DNA of 64,000 bases from Aureibaculum flavum (lineage in GTDB: Bacteria; Bacteroidota; Bacteroidia; Flavobacteriales; Flavobacteriaceae): the NCBI RefSeq assembly GCF_016406085.1, contig NZ_JAEHFJ010000002.1:496001-560000 (forward strand), given 5' to 3'. Below, one piece after another: positions 9,998 through 18,995 of the stretch (position 1 is the stretch's first letter; every line of letters starts with the position of its first letter). A program made the translations under genes and the position numbers. The notes under the pieces are model-generated. The model saw only the letters and a list, made by a program, of their open reading frames with translations, did not search any database and was not told the origin of the DNA.

Positions 9998-10213
9998 ATG
10001 GATTATAGTGTTAATGAAAACACTTTAAGATATTTAAAGAAAAAACAAAAAGATTGGTCTGTTGAAAAAATAGAAGTAGAAGCTAAGAAGGTTTTAGACA
10101 AGTATTTTCAAGATAATAGTGAGAGCTTAGAAAAGCTTGAAATGAAAAACAAGAAGGTTTTTGAACAATCAGTTGATAAAGATTTTATGAATCTATTGAC
10201 AAAATTAAATTGA
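9998..10213 (+). CDS. Small charged protein of unknown function
   Basis: The frame extends upstream to a TTG at 9935, but the first ATG is at 9998 and gives a 71-residue protein beginning MDYSVNENTLRYLKKK, which is the more believable start. It is very rich in Lys and Glu and predicted to be helical. No known family is recognised. It is followed about 105 bp later by another unrecognised gene on the same strand. Length and composition are compatible with a small regulator or antitoxin-like protein, but nothing in the sequence demonstrates this. Confidence 0.5.
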   Translation: MDYSVNENTLRYLKKKQKDWSVEKIEVEAKKVLDKYFQDNSESLEKLEMKNKKVFEQSVDKDFMNLLTKLN

Positions 10214-10318
10214 TTTTTAGTTGAATAACTTGATTCTAATTATGAAATTCCTCAGACTATTACACCACTTAAGTAAAAGGCATTGATGAAATACCTGATG
10301 AAAATTTAAAAGAGCAAT

Positions 10319-10732
10319 ATGAATTGTAAACTACTGATTGAAGATGAAATTTGGCATGTACAATTAAGTGACACTAATCAAGTATCGTTTGGATATTCCA
10401 TACCTTATAAAAAATCTATTAAAGCCTTGAACCCATTGTGGCATGATTGGGATTATACAACTTATGTTCCGGAAGTGTCTTATGATATGAAAGGAGTTAC
10501 AAGTGAAATTTCACCTTTTGTATTAAAGAAAGAGTTATTAAATGCAGTAGTTAGTTTAATTAAAAAATCTAAAGTTACATTCTTTTATTTCACACCGACA
10601 TCTAAACAAAGAGGTAAGATTTATGCTAATTTGACAAAATTATTAATGAGTAAATTGACTGGGAAATGGGAAGCTCAAATAGTTGATGAGGAGTGGTTCT
10701 ATTTTACAAAACTTCAAATTGAAAATGAATGA
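10319..10732 (+). CDS. Hypothetical protein, 137 residues
   Basis: An ATG-started frame encoding a soluble protein with several aromatic-rich stretches, such as LNPLWHDWDYTTYVPEVSYD and VTFFYFTPTSKQRG, and an acidic C-terminus. No signal peptide, membrane helix or recognised motif is present. It follows the 71-residue gene on the same strand by about 105 bp. The 270 bp between it and the next gene (10733-11002) shows no further gene or clear signal. Function unknown. Confidence 0.55.
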   Translation: MNCKLLIEDEIWHVQLSDTNQVSFGYSIPYKKSIKALNPLWHDWDYTTYVPEVSYDMKGVTSEISPFVLKKELLNAVVSLIKKSKVTFFYFTPTSKQRGKIYANLTKLLMSKLTGKWEAQIVDEEWFYFTKLQIENE

Positions 10733-11002
10733 ATAACAAATTGAATCGCTTTTTTTAAATATGGCACATTAACTCAAAAGTTTTAAATTTTTGAAAACCA
10801 ATCATTTTTTTTAAAGGGGCCTGGAAAAGCATAAGCTTAGAATTCTGAATTTAATAAATGGTAAATAGTACGCTTAGATTTTAATTTAGTAAGTTTAGAT
10901 GAACTGATTTTACAGGAACAATGAAAGTAGTCAATTATTACTAAAAGAAGTAGCCTTTAAGTCTCAGAAGAAAATAATATTATACAGCTTATTAATCTTA
11001 TT

Positions 11003-12967
11003 ATGAAAACGAAAAAACGTTATCTGACCAAATCACGATTTAAAGAAGCGTTGGATTGCCCAACAAAATTATTCTACACTAAAAAAGAGGATGTTTATGC
11101 AAATACTAAAAAAGAAGATACTTTTTTAGAGTCTTTAGCACAAGGAGGTTTTCAGGTAGAAGAACTTGCTAGAATGAGTTTTCCAGAAGGAATTGCCATT
11201 TTGGGAGATGATAGAGATTACAACAAAGTAATTGATAGAACAAAAGAATTATTGCAGCAAGAACATGTAACTATTTTTGAAGCTGCCTTTTTATATAATG
11301 GATTATTTATTAGAGTAGATATTTTACAAAAAAAAGGTAATCATATTCAGCTTATTGAAGTGAAAGCTAAATCAATTAGTGAAATTGACCATCAAGGTTT
11401 TATTAAAAAAAATAAACTAAACAAAGCTTGGACTCCTTATTTGTATGATGTTGCTTTTCAAAAATATGTAATTCAACAATGTTATCCAGGGTGGAGTATT
11501 GCCTCTTTTTTGATGTTGGCCAACAAAGATGCTGTTGCTACTGTAGATGGTTTAAATCAAAAATTTAAAATTAAAAAAGTAAAAGGTCAAAGAACTGGAA
11601 TTGTTAAACCTCCTGGATTAAAATTAGAAGATCTTGGTGATTCTTTATTAGCAAAAATTTCTATTGAAGAGGAAATGGAGCATATTTATTCTAAAAACCC
11701 TATTGATGAAAGTAAGACTTTTGAAGAATTGGTTGCTCATTATCGGTTGCATTATGAGAAGGACATTAAAATTTTCACTGAGATTGGCCGAAAATGTAAA
11801 GATTGTGAATATAAAACCTTAGGTTCTGACCAAGATAAAAAAAGTGGTTTCCATGAATGTTGGAGTTCTCAATTGAAAATACCACTTAGTAAGATTGACC
11901 AACCGAAAGTATATGATGTTTCTAACTTTAGAAAGTCAGGTAAATTAATGGAAGAAGGTAAATTTTTCATGTATGAGATCAATGAAAATGATATAAACCC
12001 TGAGCCCGTTGCTGGAAAAATCTCACCTTCAGAGCGACAATGGATTCAAATAGAGAAGGTAGTTGATAATGACCAAACGCCATATTTAGAATTAGACGGA
12101 TTGCGGGATGAGCTTAACAGTTGGGTATTTCCTTTAAATTTTATCGATTTTGAGACTTCTGCTATAGCGATACCTTTTACAAAAGGAAGAAAACCTTATG
12201 AGCAATTGGCTTTTCAATACTCGCATCATATTGTTTATGAAGATGGTCGAATTGAGCATGCCTCAGAGTACTTAAATACTGAGATAGGTGTCTTTCCAAA
12301 TTTTGACTTTTTGAGAGCGTTAAAAGCATCTTTAGAGGCAAATCAAGGTAGTATTTTTAGATATCACAATCATGAAAATACAATTGTGAATGCGATTTAT
12401 AAGCAATTATTCAATTCTGACGAACAGGATAAAGGTGCCTTGCTAGAATTTATCAAATCGATTAGTCATAATACTGGGAATAGTGTTACTGCTTGGTGTG
12501 GTGATAGAGATATGATAGACCTATGGAAAGTAGTGAAAGATTATTACTATGACCCTTATACAAAAGGATCGAATTCTATTAAAGATGTGCTTCCTGCAGT
12601 TTTACATTCAAGTACATTTCTTCAAAATAAATATCAGAAGCCGTTAGCTGCGATAAATGTAACTAGTAAAAATTTCGATAATACACATGTTTTCTTAAAA
12701 ATTGAAAATGGAGAGCCTGTGAGTCCATATAAATTATTACCTCCGCTTTTTGATGGATGGGATAAGGAAGCTTTAGATACTAATATAACAGATATTGAAG
12801 GTATCAGTGATGGTGGTGCAGCACTAACAGCTTATGGTAAATTACAATTTGAAGAAGTTAGCTTTGAAGAAAGAAATGCTATTGAAACAAGTTTAAGAAA
12901 ATATTGTGAGCTTGATACCCTGGCCATGGTAATGATCTATGAGTATTTTGCCGAAAAGGTTGAATAA
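11003..12967 (+). CDS. DUF2779-family protein: Cas4/AddB-like Fe-S nuclease fused to a DEDD exonuclease-like domain
   Basis: A 654-residue protein. The N-terminal half has PD-(D/E)XK elements (Asp106 in IRVDILQ, Glu119-Val-Lys121 in LIEVKAKS) framed by four cysteines, Cys19, Cys265, Cys268 and Cys286, spaced as one early Cys plus a CxxC...C triplet. That is the 4Fe-4S layout of Cas4, AddB and related RecB-type nucleases. The C-terminal half carries FIDFET (Asp382, Glu384), a WCGDRDMIDLW block and YCELDTLAMV, matching the DUF2779 RNase H/DEDD exonuclease-like fold. It is free-standing with no helicase next to it, so a DNA-repair or anti-plasmid/phage role is possible but unproven. Confidence 0.8.
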   Translation: MKTKKRYLTKSRFKEALDCPTKLFYTKKEDVYANTKKEDTFLESLAQGGFQVEELARMSFPEGIAILGDDRDYNKVIDRTKELLQQEHVTIFEAAFLYNGLFIRVDILQKKGNHIQLIEVKAKSISEIDHQGFIKKNKLNKAWTPYLYDVAFQKYVIQQCYPGWSIASFLMLANKDAVATVDGLNQKFKIKKVKGQRTGIVKPPGLKLEDLGDSLLAKISIEEEMEHIYSKNPIDESKTFEELVAHYRLHYEKDIKIFTEIGRKCKDCEYKTLGSDQDKKSGFHECWSSQLKIPLSKIDQPKVYDVSNFRKSGKLMEEGKFFMYEINENDINPEPVAGKISPSERQWIQIEKVVDNDQTPYLELDGLRDELNSWVFPLNFIDFETSAIAIPFTKGRKPYEQLAFQYSHHIVYEDGRIEHASEYLNTEIGVFPNFDFLRALKASLEANQGSIFRYHNHENTIVNAIYKQLFNSDEQDKGALLEFIKSISHNTGNSVTAWCGDRDMIDLWKVVKDYYYDPYTKGSNSIKDVLPAVLHSSTFLQNKYQKPLAAINVTSKNFDNTHVFLKIENGEPVSPYKLLPPLFDGWDKEALDTNITDIEGISDGGAALTAYGKLQFEEVSFEERNAIETSLRKYCELDTLAMVMIYEYFAEKVE

Positions 12968-13050
12968 ATAATCTCTTGTTACAAAATTATTGATTACTAC
13001 TATTCATAGATTGAATGAAGAAAGGGTATGTTTTTTAGCTTAGTTTTTTG

Positions 13051-13878
13051 TTAGCTACCGTTTATTTCTTTGTTCAATTCTCTATACTTTTTCTTACTCA
13101 CTCGTTTTATATTTTCAAAAATTTTATTTTGTTTTTCTTCCGATATTTTTTTAAATCTCTCAATAAATATGGGATAGATGGATTTTGTAGCAAAACCCCA
13201 AAGAGGATTGGTCATATCATCTATTTGTCTCCAATGTTTTCCGTGATTTAGAGATAACATTTCTATTAAAAAGTCTAAATTTTCAAGCCATTGTTTTTTG
13301 CCACCTTTCCAAAGTAATTCACTTATACAAAATTCGCCACCTTTTTCTCTTCCTTTTTGAAGCTTAATTTTCCAATTTTCGTTCCATTCTTTTGGAATTA
13401 GGTCTTCTTTGCTTTTAGTGATTGGTTTACCTAATTTAGTCAAAATAGATTCCCATTCCTCAACATCAATAATCCATTTTTTAATTGCAGAAATAGCTGT
13501 TCGTTTTTCAGAAGTTGTCCATTGACTAGCTTCTTTAAGAAATGAGTTTAACACTTCGTTATTGTTTGGTATTGGAAGATAAAACCTAAACACTTGGTCG
13601 TGTTTGCCCATTCGTTTTTGAAATTCAGGTAATTTTTTTGCTAAAACTTGTCCGATTATATTCTGTGGAAATATCCAAATTGCATTATATAAACTTTCAT
13701 AAATTCCAAAGTCATCTTTTAATTTTACTGCATCAATTAACTTTTCAAGAAATCTTACATCTTCATTTCCTTTCAGGGAATAAGTTAATTCACTAAATTT
13801 CTTGCATTCAGAATCTGTTTTTAAATTCCAAACTTTCTCAAATTCTAAAGACCAATTATCAAAGTCTATTTTACTCAT
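13051..13878 (-). CDS. Hypothetical protein, 275 residues
   Basis: A soluble, Trp- and Lys-rich, probably all-helical protein starting MSKIDFDNWSLEFEKVWNL. No catalytic motif, signal peptide or membrane segment is seen. Size, composition and location beside a recombination scar resemble helical-repeat immunity-type proteins, but this is only an impression. Its start is about 110 bp from the rhomboid-derived repeat and its 3' end converges on the DUF2779 gene. Function unknown. Confidence 0.55.
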   Translation of the reverse strand: MSKIDFDNWSLEFEKVWNLKTDSECKKFSELTYSLKGNEDVRFLEKLIDAVKLKDDFGIYESLYNAIWIFPQNIIGQVLAKKLPEFQKRMGKHDQVFRFYLPIPNNNEVLNSFLKEASQWTTSEKRTAISAIKKWIIDVEEWESILTKLGKPITKSKEDLIPKEWNENWKIKLQKGREKGGEFCISELLWKGGKKQWLENLDFLIEMLSLNHGKHWRQIDDMTNPLWGFATKSIYPIFIERFKKISEEKQNKIFENIKRVSKKKYRELNKEINGS

Positions 13879-13991
13879 TATGTTGGTTTTTAATGGTAGC
13901 TAACATAGGGATATGTGTCATATGACACATATATTTATTGTTAAAAGAATAAAGATTTAGAATCTAGTTATAAAACTTCATTATTTAGCAG

Positions 13992-14271
13992 CACCTCAAA
14001 TTTAGGCAATTGGGAGAAATGGTGCAAGAGCGGGTGTTATTAGTGTTTTAGTTAATGTTATTTATTAATTTTTCTTTACTTGTTAGTATCAATAGGCCAC
14101 CAATAACAAAACCACTTATAAGTCCTCCTAAATGAGCTGCATTATCGATGCCTCCCATAAAAAATCCAATTAATAAACTTAAACCGGCATAAAGACCTAG
14201 TAGTGTCCAAGTTATACCACGCATATAATTGGGGTAAATTTTAAAAATAGTAAAGGCTAATATGAGACCAA
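13992..14271. repeat. Long direct repeat, copy A (rhomboid 3' end and flank)
   Basis: This stretch matches 43664-43940 in the same orientation, about 90% identical by eye with a few short indels. It covers the last 70 or so codons of the rhomboid gene plus about 55 bp of 3' flank (the caaatttaggcaattgg block). The match stops abruptly at atgagacca, where copy A switches into racemase-derived sequence while copy B continues into the rhomboid gene. Copy A is the damaged, secondary copy. The two copies bracket about 29.7 kb containing the whole Sus/aspartate locus. Confidence 0.9.
14048..14271 (-). pseudogene. C-terminal fragment of a rhomboid protease
   Basis: The frame encodes LILAFTIFKIYPNYMRG through the final TM region to LINNIN-stop, nearly identical to the end of the intact rhomboid at 43711-45258. 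It keeps the catalytic-His segment IDNAAHLGG but lacks the serine motif GASGA and all upstream membrane helices, so it cannot be a protease. The apparent 86-residue ORF to 14308 is a chimera: its first residues come from out-of-frame racemase sequence. It arose by duplication of the rhomboid 3' end. Confidence 0.85.
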
Positions 14272-14549
14272 TTATTATGATTTTGAAATTCATGTACTTT
14301 TGCCTCATTCATTGTATAAACTAAAAGTGGTGAATTCGTATTATTACCATAGAATCATTAATTGATTGATTAATAAAGCTATAGTAATCTATTGTTGAAT
14401 GCCATGACGTTCCGCCGATAAGTCCTAATGTTTTCATACTTTTATTTTCAGTTTCTGAATTCATTAATTGTAATGTATTACTTTTTTTTAGTTGGTTCTG
14501 TACAAGAAACAAAACCTATAATTAAAAAAACATAAATGTATTTTGACAT
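14272..14549 (-). pseudogene. N-terminal remnant of an aspartate-racemase-like lipoprotein gene
   Basis: Starting from ATG at 14549 it encodes a lipoprotein signal, MSKYIYVFLIIGFVSC, then breaks at an 8-T homopolymer (14482-14489). It resumes in another frame as MKTLGLIGGTSWHSTIDYYS, shifts again near INQSIND by one missing base, and continues as LLVYTMNEAKVHEF before running into the rhomboid fragment at about 14271. It parallels residues 1 to about 97 of the intact racemase at 21305-22114. Both catalytic cysteines are absent. It is a dead paralogue, useful because it independently shows a lipoprotein signal on this enzyme type. Confidence 0.85.
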
Positions 14550-14564
14550 AAATTCTTTGTTAAG

Positions 14565-16127
14565 CTATAGTGAAAAACCCTCTTTTAATTGTTCAGACAA
14601 TTGACTGATTAGTTCATCATTTTCAGAGTTGTTAGCAATATTTATATTTTCTTGAGGGTCCGTTTTATGATCAAAAAGTTCTCTCGTAATAAAATCACCT
14701 TTTTCCTTTTCTTTCTTTTTCCAAAGATACCATTCGACATATCGATAACGATCAGTTCTCACTGTATACCCCATACGTTCAACTTTTCTATCTTCTTTCG
14801 AGCCATAACGACCTAACAAAAATTGGCTAAAAGCTGCCTCTTTCACGGATGCATTGGAGTTTTCTAGAATTGGTATTAGACTTTTTCCATGTAAGTATTG
14901 TGGCACTTGGAAACCTGATAAATCTATTAAAGTAGGATATACGTCTACAAACTCTGTTAAAGCATTACTTAATTTACCCCTTGACGTTAATTTATCACCA
15001 CTTATAATAAGAGGTACTCTTGTATCGATTTCATAATTAGATTGTTTACCCCAACTGTTATGTTCTCCGAGTTTCCATCCATGGTCACCCCACAAGACAA
15101 CAATAGTATTTTCTTTAAGCCCTAAACGCTCTAACTCATCCATAAGTCTGCCTACCTGTGCATCAACGTATGATACACATGCATAATACGCATGTAATAA
15201 TTCTCTTTGATCCTTTTCATTTAATGGATTTTCATTAGGTTCTGGTAAATCTTTTCGGTCATAATATCCTCTCATTTCAGCATCACCATTTACTGCAAAT
15301 TCGGGACTACCTTCAGGTATGAATTGGTTGGTAGCTAGTGGCATATCTTCAGGATTATAAAGATCCCAATATTTTTTTGGAGCATTAAATGGCAAATGAG
15401 GCTTGTAAAAACCAACTGACAAAAAGAAAGGTTCAGCTTTATTTTTTAATTCTTGCAGCTTCTTTATGGCCATAGTAGTTTGAGCACCATCATAATATGC
15501 ATCATCTTTAACGTCTGCCATTTCAATTGACTTCGCTTTAGTATAAATAAAGCCATATTTATCAAACTTTGCCGTTCCATTTTTAACTCGATTAAGTTCT
15601 CTTTCTTTTTGTATAATAAGATTATCTTGATTTAGATAAACCGCATCTGGGTCAAAAGGAAAACCATCTACATGTAAATATTCGTTCCATGCTAATGAAT
15701 CTTGTAAGGTATTATGAAAGGTTTTACCTGTTCCAACGGTGTAATAACCATTGTTTTTAAAAAACTGAGGTAAGGTAACCACATCTGGTAAATTATCTCT
15801 AAAATGTGTTTTTAAATCCCAAACTTGAGTTGAATCAGGCCGTAAACCAGTTAATAAGCTAGTTCTAGATGTTGTACAAACGGCATGTTGGGTATAAGCA
15901 CGATTAAAAGTCACACCGTTATTAGCAAGAGCATCTATATTTGGAGACTTTACAACAGTATTACCATAAGCACCTAAATCTGGTCTTAGGTCATCAATAG
16001 GTATAAATAAAATGTTCGGTCGTTCTACTTTTCCACTTGCTATTTCTTTATGTTGTTTACAAGCACTTAAACCGAACATAAAACTACAAACCATTAAACT
16101 AAGTAATTTTACTCTTGACATCTTCAT
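14565..16127 (-). CDS. Iduronate-2-sulfatase-like lipoprotein sulfatase
   Basis: A 520-residue type I sulfatase with a lipobox (GLSAC, Cys23) for export to the periplasm or cell surface. Metal-site residues Asp45-Asp46 sit in PIDDLRPD. The formylglycine segment is AVCTTSRTSLLTG with Cys84. GDHGWKLGEHNSWGKQ and the C-terminal FDHKTDPQENIN block are typical of the iduronate-2-sulfatase-like group. The residue two after the Cys is Thr instead of the canonical Pro (CxPxR); the next gene has the same change. It would remove sulfate esters from a glycan or small molecule after conversion by a formylglycine-generating enzyme, not seen here. It starts 4 bp after its paralogue's stop. Confidence 0.88.
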   Translation of the reverse strand: MKMSRVKLLSLMVCSFMFGLSACKQHKEIASGKVERPNILFIPIDDLRPDLGAYGNTVVKSPNIDALANNGVTFNRAYTQHAVCTTSRTSLLTGLRPDSTQVWDLKTHFRDNLPDVVTLPQFFKNNGYYTVGTGKTFHNTLQDSLAWNEYLHVDGFPFDPDAVYLNQDNLIIQKERELNRVKNGTAKFDKYGFIYTKAKSIEMADVKDDAYYDGAQTTMAIKKLQELKNKAEPFFLSVGFYKPHLPFNAPKKYWDLYNPEDMPLATNQFIPEGSPEFAVNGDAEMRGYYDRKDLPEPNENPLNEKDQRELLHAYYACVSYVDAQVGRLMDELERLGLKENTIVVLWGDHGWKLGEHNSWGKQSNYEIDTRVPLIISGDKLTSRGKLSNALTEFVDVYPTLIDLSGFQVPQYLHGKSLIPILENSNASVKEAAFSQFLLGRYGSKEDRKVERMGYTVRTDRYRYVEWYLWKKKEKEKGDFITRELFDHKTDPQENINIANNSENDELISQLSEQLKEGFSL

Positions 16128-16131
16128 TTGG

Positions 16132-17718
16132 TTATAAATTTTGTTTTGGAAGAGCTCCTTTCCAACCTTTTGCTAATTGTTGAGACAACTTACTAACGAG
16201 TTCTCTATTCTCTAAAGCATTGGCAACGTTTATAGTTTCATTTGGATCTATTTTATGGTTATACAACTCTGAAGCTGCAAAACCTCCTTTTTCCTTTTTT
16301 TCATTATCCCAATGGTACCATTCTATATAATGATATTGTTTTGTTTGCATAGCATACCCCATATATTCATTACCATCTTTGGAAACACGTGCTCGCCTTC
16401 TAAACTGCGAAAAAACGGCTTCTTTCCAAGCTAAGTCTGGATTTTCAAAAAGAGGTATTAAACTTGTTCCCTGAAAATAGGTTGCTTTATCTACACCAGC
16501 CAAGTCACATAATGTGGGAAAGATATCTATAAGTTCACTAAGTGCTTCAATTCTTTTTCCATTTACTTGATTAACTGGTTTTATTATTAATGGCACATGA
16601 GTATCTATGTTAAAGTTTGTCTGTTTTCCCCAACCGTTATGATCACCAAGTTTCCAACCATGATCTCCCCATAATACAATAATAGTATTTTCATAGAGAC
16701 CTCTTTCTTTTAAACCTTGTATTAAATCACCAACACATTTATCTATAAAACTTACACTTGCATAATAACCACGTTTTAAAGTATCAGCAAATTTTTCAGG
16801 CAGAGGGTCATCTTCTGGTCTTCCTATTTTATAAGGATTATTATATGATCTTAATTCATAATTAGAATTTGCTGCCATTACAGGAACATTTTTTGGCAAA
16901 CTCGGATTTGCCGCAGGCGACACAGAACCTGCAGGGTACATGTCCCAATATTTTTTTGGTGCCACAAAGGGCAGGTGTGGCCTAAAAAAACCTAAACCTA
17001 AAAAGAATGGCTCTTTTTTATCCTTAATACGATCAATAGTTTTTAACGCTAATTTCATTTGCATAGCATCATAAAATACTGAATCTGGTAAATCTGCTGC
17101 TTCTACTGCTGGGCCATGCCCCCAGCCATCACCGTATAATACCTTCCCTTTTCGTGCTATTTTTAAACTGTCTCTAACTCTAGATTGTATTTCATTAGAT
17201 TTTTCTGAATAATAAAAAGTCTCACCATCTCTTTTCAAATAGGGTTTAGTGTTATAAGGTTCAGGTCTTAAATCAGGTTCATCCCATGAAATTGAATCAG
17301 GCATATAGTTATGAAATATCTTACCAATATTAACTGTATGATATCCTGCTTTTTTAAAATACTGAGGCATCGTTACGGCATTGGGATTTATTTCTCTAAA
17401 CTTATCTCCTAGATGCCACACTTTAGTAGAATCTGGTCTATACCCAAGCAAAGTACTTGCTCTAGAGGTTGCACAAACAGCGGCTTGCGAATATGCATTT
17501 AACATTACCATAGATGACGACGCTAAAGCATCAATGTTTGGCGTTTTGATTTCAGTATTATCATAACATCCCAAATCTGGTCGTAAATCATCAATAGATA
17601 AAAAAAGAATGTTTGGTTTATTTATGGTAATCTCTTTGTTTTCAAATTCTTTTTTATTCTGATTATTACACCCTGTTAAAATAAGAATTAACAAAAATGA
17701 CAACTGTAAAACTTTCAT
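16132..17718 (-). CDS. Iduronate-2-sulfatase-like lipoprotein sulfatase (paralogue)
   Basis: A 528-residue sulfatase with lipobox LTGC (Cys17). The metal site is SIDDLRPDLG at about 41-50, and the active-site segment AVCATSRASTLLG has Cys82 as the formylglycine precursor, again with Thr where Pro is usual. GDHGWKLGDHNGWGKQ and YNHKIDPNETIN near the C-terminus parallel the neighbouring sulfatase, so the two arose by duplication, diverged well and are probably co-transcribed. It follows the broken alpha/beta hydrolase gene by about 30 bp. Substrate unknown; the surrounding locus suggests a sulfated amide or glycoconjugate. Confidence 0.88.
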   Translation of the reverse strand: MKVLQLSFLLILILTGCNNQNKKEFENKEITINKPNILFLSIDDLRPDLGCYDNTEIKTPNIDALASSSMVMLNAYSQAAVCATSRASTLLGYRPDSTKVWHLGDKFREINPNAVTMPQYFKKAGYHTVNIGKIFHNYMPDSISWDEPDLRPEPYNTKPYLKRDGETFYYSEKSNEIQSRVRDSLKIARKGKVLYGDGWGHGPAVEAADLPDSVFYDAMQMKLALKTIDRIKDKKEPFFLGLGFFRPHLPFVAPKKYWDMYPAGSVSPAANPSLPKNVPVMAANSNYELRSYNNPYKIGRPEDDPLPEKFADTLKRGYYASVSFIDKCVGDLIQGLKERGLYENTIIVLWGDHGWKLGDHNGWGKQTNFNIDTHVPLIIKPVNQVNGKRIEALSELIDIFPTLCDLAGVDKATYFQGTSLIPLFENPDLAWKEAVFSQFRRRARVSKDGNEYMGYAMQTKQYHYIEWYHWDNEKKEKGGFAASELYNHKIDPNETINVANALENRELVSKLSQQLAKGWKGALPKQNL

Positions 17719-17746
17719 TTATTTCGATTTATATTTAAAAAACTCT

Positions 17747-18643
17747 TTAATTACCTTTTCCCAATAACTCAATCCATAGCTTGGTGTAACCTGTATTTCT
17801 GATACCGTATGAATGTCCTATTTTACCTTCAAGCACTGCTAAATCAAACTTCTAAATATGTTCTTCTGAAAAACGCATCGCCTTATATGTAGAGTCAATT
17901 ATCTTAGCAGCTGGTTCTGTTGTATGGTAAGTTCCATAATAACGAGTGTAAGGGGTTATGCTCTCTTTATAATACCAAGAAGCTATTTCTTTCGTTTCAG
18001 AGTTTGTATAGGCCCAACCGCCTGAAAACGAAATTACTCTTGGCACAAGTTTACTTTTAGCGATGAATGCAGCAATTGGACCACCTTGTGATTGTGCATA
18101 CACAGCACTTTCTTCCCATTTAAGATTTCCATCATCAAGATATTCATCCCAATTACCATCTTTATCATTTTCATTAAGATAGATTAGTAATTTAGTAAGT
18201 CTATTTACAATAGCATCTTGAGGTTGATCATCAATTAAAGAAAAATTACCAGTTCCAAAAATACATTTTGTTCTAAATTTTTCAGCACAATTAGAGTTTC
18301 TATTTAGGGTTTCACCTTTACAGATGCGTGCCACCGCTGGTGTGTTTATATATGATAAATTGATTACTCTATAACCTTGTTTTGTTACGGTTAAAAATAA
18401 ATTTTTTGGTCCTCTTAAAGCTATTCCATTAGTACCTGGCATAAACAATAAAAGTTTACCATGTTTAATAGAGTTACCATATACTAGAAAGTGTGGTGTA
18501 TCTGCATCCGTTATTTCCGTATCTGTATCTGAAAGTTTTATTTTAAAAACTGTGTACGGCTCTGGAAACAATGATTCTGATTGTGCAAACAAATTGTTAG
18601 CACCAATGTAGAATAGCAACTGTAAAAATAAGATGTATTTCAT
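17747..18643 (-). pseudogene. Alpha/beta hydrolase paralogue with a premature stop
   Basis: The frame from ATG 18643 runs 263 codons to TAG at 17852-17854, then continues in the same frame for 35 more codons to TAA at 17747-17749. That downstream part reads KFDLAVLEGKIGHSYGIRN and ends WIELLGKGN, matching the end of the intact paralogue at 22162-23052. There the same codon is Tyr, so a TAT/TAC to TAG change explains the break. The serine motif (AQSQGG) survives, but the stop removes the segment with the probable catalytic His. It has a signal peptide ending at NNLFAQ. It is either a recent pseudogene or a truncated protein without full catalytic machinery. Confidence 0.85.
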
Positions 18644-18659
18644 AATTTACTTAATTAAT

Positions 18660-18840
18660 TTATTTCAAATCCCAAACTAATGGAAGTAATGGATATACAA
18701 AAACTGTTAGTATAATTATATAAATAATATTCAACCAAAATCCTTTTTTTACCAAAATTTCTAAAAAATCTGAACAAAAAACTACTTCGTTGGTTGGTAT
18801 GACTACTGGTAACAAAAACCTAAATAGCACTTCATGCTAC
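18660..18840 (-). pseudogene. C-terminal remnant of a DASS-family transporter
   Basis: The minus strand reads FLLPVVIPTNEVVF then LVKKGFWLNIIYIIILTVF and ends PLVWDLK-stop at 18660-18662. This parallels the last 60 or so residues of the intact transporter at 19849-21303 (MLPVATPPNAVVF, KKGFWLNIISIFILTVV, PMVWDL). Only the last helices remain and upstream sequence is lost. The rest of the gap up to 18995 shows no gene. Together with the broken hydrolase and racemase fragment it marks a decayed second copy of the catabolic module. Confidence 0.85.
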
Positions 18841-18995
18841 TAATAAAATCAGTCAGTTACGAATAAAGTTAACTACCTTTTTTTATTTCTATTGAAACAT
18901 ATATAAAAACGTTTTATGGTTTTGATAAGGATATAAAAAATGTCATAAAATTAAAAAATAGTATTTAGAAATCCTCAATTCTAAATACGATATAT

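Noticed and set aside
14048-14308. An 86-residue ORF resembling a small multi-pass membrane protein.
   Set aside because: It is a chimera of out-of-frame racemase sequence and a rhomboid C-terminus, so it is listed as pseudogene pieces.
14321-14512. A 63-residue ORF with the racemase motif TLGLIGGTSWHST.
   Set aside because: It is one frame of a twice-frameshifted racemase fragment and lacks both catalytic cysteines.
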